A stretch of DNA of 64,000 nucleotides. Source: Guyanagaster necrorhizus (Eukaryota; Basidiomycota; Agaricomycetes; Agaricales; Physalacriaceae). How positions within the stretch are numbered: position 1 is the stretch's first letter; the number at the start of each line of letters is the position of its first letter. The notes beneath the pieces are model-generated. The model ran no database searches, was not told the origin of the DNA, and saw only the letters and a list, made by a program, of their open reading frames with translations. Below are positions 60,295 through 64,000 of this stretch, one piece after another. The position numbers were made by a program, and so were the translations under genes. The stretch lies in contig NW_025064892.1 in NCBI RefSeq assembly GCF_019112545.1, positions 62,001-126,000 of the forward strand, read 5' to 3'.

Positions 60295-62945
60295 TCACCA
60301 GTCCATTTTTTTTGCGTTCTTCGTAGCAGCAACAGAAATTTTGCCCGTTTTATATCCAAATCCATCCAACCATGGCCACACAGCGCTCCTTCTCTGCTCA
60401 AACTCCTCAATAGCCGAGCCCCTCTGCAACGTCAGCGCAATATCATCAAGTCCGTTCAACAAGCAATGTCTCCTAAACGGATCCGTCTTGAAGGGTATCG
60501 CAGCCTTGCCATTCGGTCTGCGGATTTCCTCCTTTTCCAGATCCACCTCGAGCTCCAATCCAGCTTCTGCATCTTCCGCAAGCGCCCGACAATCCTCCTG
60601 CGAGATTGACACAGGCAACATACCATTTTGCATCGAGTTGTTACGGAAGATGTCGGCAAAACTTGGCGCTATGATGCATCGGATGCCAAAGTCATTCCTG
60701 TGAAATAGAAAGAATGATCAGCACAGGGGACCCTTCCACAACGATAAGGCGCCACTTACAGACTCCATGGAGCGTGTTCGCGAGAGCTTCCGCAGCCAAA
60801 GTTCTTCCCTGTGCAGACTAGAATCTTGGAGCGTATATAGGGTTCACGGTTCAGTATGAAATCCTTATCTTTACCAGTGTGTGGGTCCTTCCGCAGGGTG
60901 AAAAACAACCCGTTCGCAAGACCGGTACGTTTCAGCGTCTTCAGGAATTGTTTTGGGATAATCATGTCGGTGTCGACGTTTTCAATGTGTAGGGGTGCTG
61001 CGACACCCTTGACGACAATAAATTTTTGAACAGTCGAAGGAGCTTCAGAAGGAGGAAGATCGGATGCCGTCGAAGAAGTGACCGAAGGAGCCTGAGGAGC
61101 CGGCGATGGCAGGATGGCATCATCCATGAACTCGGACGCCTTGGCCAGCTTCAATTTGGGACCCGCAGCTACGTTCGAATCGGCAGTAGCACCCATAAAT
61201 TTACGAACGTCCGTCAACTTGCCAGTGATAGCTGCTGCGGCAGCCATCGCAGGACTAACCAGGTGCGTTCGACCACCGGAACCTTGGCGACCTTCAAAGT
61301 TGCGGTTGCTGGTACTCGCACAACGTTCGCCTGGAGCAAGTTGATCTGGATTCATGCCCAAGCACATGGAACACCCAGCCTCACGCCAGTCGAAGCCCGC
61401 ACGTTTGAAGACTGCGTCCAAGCCCTCAGCTTCGGCGTGTTTCTTGATCAAACCTGAACCCGGAACGATCATCGCATGCACCCCCGGAGCAACCTTGGTA
61501 TCGGGACCTGCGGCCAAGACTACCCGTGCTGCTGAACGCAAGTCCTCAATGCGACTGTTCGTGCATGAGCCGATGAAGATCCTGTCAACCTTGATGTCCT
61601 CCATAGGCGTATTGGGCGTCAGACCCATATACGCCAGAGATCGCTCTGCGGACGCGCGCTTGACGGGATCTGTCATTGTGGAAGGGTCGGGAACAGCACC
61701 AGTGATGGGAACAACATCCTGTGGAGACGTTCCCCATGTGATGGTGGGGATGATATCTGCAGCATTGATTTTGACCTCGATGTCGAACCTGGCACCTTCG
61801 TCTGACTTCAGTGTGCGCCAGTATGCTTCGGCACGGTCCCATTCTTCACCCTTGGGGGAAAGGGGACGTCCACGGAGGTAGTTGAATGTGACTTCGTCCG
61901 GCGCCACCATTCCAGCACGCGCGCCAGCCTCAATACTCATGTTACACACGCTCATACGCGCCTCCATACTGAAGCCACGGAACACCGAGCCGGCGTACTC
62001 GATAACACTTCCGGTTCCGCCGGCCGTTCCAATGACACCAATAATATGCAAGATAACGTCTTTAGACGTTACTCCTTCATGCAAGTCACCGTCAACTGTG
62101 ATGCGCATGTTTTGTCCCTTCTTCTGCAGCAGAGTTTGGGTAGCGAGGACATGTTCGACTTCAGATGTACCAATACCGAATGCGAGGGACCCGAATGCAC
62201 CATGAGCTTGAGAAGAGAATCAATAGCCTGTGAAATCCAAAGAGTCTTCTCCTTACTCGAAGTGTGAGAATCACCGCAGACGCAAGTGATACCAGGAAGA
62301 GTAAAACCTTGTTCAGGACCTATGACGTGTACGATTCCTACAAGACATTGAGTTGCTGAAGGGTGTCAATCACATAAGCCGTACCTTGACGCTTATCCTT
62401 CAAGCCAAAATAGGTCAAGCCAAACTCCTTTACGTTGTCTTCCAAAGCCATGCATTGTGCTCGCGAATCAGGCTCTTCAACGAAAGACTCGATGGTAGTC
62501 AAATTTTTCCGAGAAATTGTTCTGTAAAGCGATGTTTTAGCGACGTCCACGTTTCCTTCGAGCCTTACTCACGGAATGTTGTGATCAACCGTTGCCAAAG
62601 TGCAGTCAGGTCGTCGAACAGGCCGTCCTGCAGACCGTCTAGGATCTGATAAGGCGGTGAACACAACTCCTGGTTTGAGTGGACTTACAGGCCTTCAAAC
62701 GCTTGAGGACTTGTTACTTCGTGTACTAGATGACTGGAATGGCGTCGGAATGACCGGAAATCATCCGGCACAGACTGCTGCTTACCGGTCTATGTATATC
62801 AGAGCCAGGCCATCGTCCTGTACATCGCTATAATCGCAAATCAGTGAGAACGAAATTTATTTCGATATTGCGATCCGGCGCACACGACATGGTCATCCCA
62901 AATTTTGTCGTAGAGAGTACGGGGGGCAGAAACGGCAGTAGGCAT
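60295..62945 (-). CDS. LEU1: 3-isopropylmalate dehydratase (single-chain, fungal Leu1)
   Basis: The [4Fe-4S] enzyme isomerises 2- to 3-isopropylmalate in leucine synthesis. The N-terminal exons encode [40 protein letters not shown] and [19 protein letters not shown] large exon (within 62108-60770) carries the catalytic part: [40 protein letters not shown] and [20 protein letters not shown], so all three cluster cysteines are present. A Ser/Pro linker joins the swivel domain ([34 protein letters not shown]). The last exon encodes [20 protein letters not shown] and the stop at 60295. Total length of nearly 800 aa is normal for the fungal fusion enzyme. Confidence 0.95.
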
Positions 62946-63018
62946 GACAGACGGAGGTTAAGATGTGAGAATGGAAATCGTAACGAGAGCTGAGAGGAGC
63001 ATCGGTTCTGGGAACAAA

Positions 63019-63025
63019 TTATATA
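63019..63025 (-). promoter_or_regulatory. TATA box of LEU1
   Basis: TATATAA on the minus strand lies about 74-80 bp upstream of the LEU1 ATG at 62945. Confidence 0.5.
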
Positions 63026-63051
63026 TGGTTCTTCCAAGGGAGAATGAATCG

Positions 63052-63077
63052 TTCGGCCGAAGCCCATCGGACTTCGG
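63052..63077. promoter_or_regulatory. Palindromic CGG/CCG site upstream of LEU1
   Basis: TTCGGCCGAA (63052-63061) is a perfect 10-bp palindrome. It overlaps a wider inverted repeat in which CCGAAG at 63057-63062 pairs with CTTCGG at 63072-63077. Paired CGG/CCG triplets are what Zn2Cys6 regulators bind, but the spacing is not that of the yeast Leu3 site. A CCAAT box follows at 63091-63095. The regulatory role is inferred from position. Confidence 0.35.
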
Positions 63078-63095
63078 GTTTTGCTTGCAGCCAAT

Positions 63096-64000
63096 CACAT
63101 TTGGACCGAATGTAAAGCCGAAAAAAACTTGCCAAAAGCAGATCAACTTGTACCAGCTAATAACCAGTTCCGTAAAATTAATCTCCTTCAATGATGGAGG
63201 TTTTATTTTTACCGTCATTATAGCTGCCTTTCGAGCCCAGCCACTTCTTCCAACTTTTGGCTGATCATCCGACTGTAATACATTTCTTCGGACTAACACG
63301 ACTTTTCGTCAATTGAGAACTAAAGACTATATACTGCCGCAGATAGCTTAAATAACAACAATTCTAAGGTGATCTTTGTAGAAGACCTCGCAGATGAGAG
63401 TAAAATTAGCTGCCAAATCAACAAACAGCACCTCGCAACACAGCTAGTAGTCGTGTTCAAAAATGGTGCCCAAACTGCTACTTTTTTCATTCCAAGACCA
63501 AGAGGTCACCGAATCGTCTTGTCCAGCTCTGTATAAGCTCAAACGCTTTCGGTCTGGATCAGATTCTGGGCGCTCGGAGTTGTCGCTGTCTGACTGGAAG
63601 GATAAGCATAGCAGATGGTTATTCTTTACACCACTAACCTTGTGCAAAGGTGCCTATGGTCTGGAAATATCTCTGCATCAGAGGACCCACAGCCTCAGGG
63701 CGCGGACGATTTGGGCCTTCATTGCTGTAGTGGTAATCTTGTTTCACGACAGGAAGCTTCAGCCGATGTAGTTGGGAATCGAACAGCACTACCGAAGTGC
63801 GACTGCAAAGACAAACTGAGGATAGACATCGACCACTTTGTGAGGCTGTTCATACCCCGAGGATTCAGAAGATATAAACGTCGCAAAAGACAGTGCCCTA
63901 ATCACTAGCGACATATAGGACGAGACAGTCCAAGGGTGCCTTCATAAAAGAATGAGTTGGACGATATTGGGTTATAGAGTTCACGTACGACATGGGGTTT
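63096..64000. other. Right edge without a supported gene
   Basis: Open frames at 63463-63771 (plus) and 63444-63647 (minus) overlap and neither shows a known domain. The plus frame with its neighbour at 63615-63908 could be a decayed or partial gene continuing past the window, but I cannot choose between strands. Confidence 0.4.

Overview
The window is nuclear DNA of a filamentous basidiomycete, most likely an Agaricomycete. Genes are packed tightly on both strands and broken by many short introns (mostly 45-60 nt, GT...AG). Several products point the same way: a GMC-type alcohol oxidase, a Gti1/Pac2 regulator, a GH125/Mug157 mannosidase, an Inn1/Fic1-type C2 protein and a Ser/Pro-rich orphan. 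GC content is moderate. I see no rRNA, tRNA, CRISPR array or intact transposon. I cannot name the species.

Layout. 0-2.6 kb: PEX11 (-) and a Tctex-type dynein light chain (+), then a 21-C homopolymer. 2.6-8.4 kb: gene-poor DNA. 8.4-10.6 kb: an RCK2/Srk1-type protein kinase (+). 12.5-24.3 kb: a dense block with an F-box protein (-), PRP31 (+), ISU1 (-), TAF9 (+), SEC12 (+), TSR4/PDCD2 (-) and a NIPA-type Mg2+ transporter (+). 25.8-28.5 kb: cofilin (+) and a snurportin-like gene (+). 28.5-31.0 kb: broken open frames that I cannot assign. 31.0-38.6 kb: Gti1/Pac2 (-), an ATG37/ACBD5-like acyl-CoA-binding membrane protein (-), ORC2 (+), formaldehyde dehydrogenase SFA1 (-) and VFA1 (+). 39.4-50.8 kb: SCS7 (-), a GH125/Mug157 mannosidase (+), an Inn1/Fic1-like C2 protein (+), an RCF3-like protein (-), a small predicted mitochondrial orphan (+), a WD40 protein (-) and cyclophilin H (+). 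51.6-63 kb: alcohol oxidase (-), PKR1 (+), PSF3 (-), an orphan (+), a Ser-rich orphan (-) and LEU1 (-).

Organisation. Neighbours mostly alternate in direction. Nine head-to-head pairs share about 120-455 bp (F-box/PRP31, ISU1/TAF9, TSR4/NIPA, ATG37/ORC2, SFA1/VFA1, SCS7/GH125, RCF3/orphan, WD40/PPIH, PSF3/orphan). PKR1 and PSF3 converge with only 5 bp between their stop codons. Most genes are unrelated housekeeping genes. Three loose themes recur: C1 and peroxisome metabolism (alcohol oxidase, SFA1, PEX11, ATG37), U-snRNP biology (PRP31, cyclophilin H, snurportin) and DNA replication (ORC2, PSF3).

I rebuilt splice models by hand for about 25 genes; for most, the spliced length is an exact multiple of three. 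This exposed unusual gene structures: at least four GC-AG introns (PRP31, SEC12, PPIH, PSF3), internal microexons of 8, 11 and 14 nt, and a cofilin first coding exon holding only the ATG. I found no convincing novel multigene system. The best leads are the splicing anomalies, the unassigned region at 28.5-30.7 kb and several conserved-looking orphan genes.
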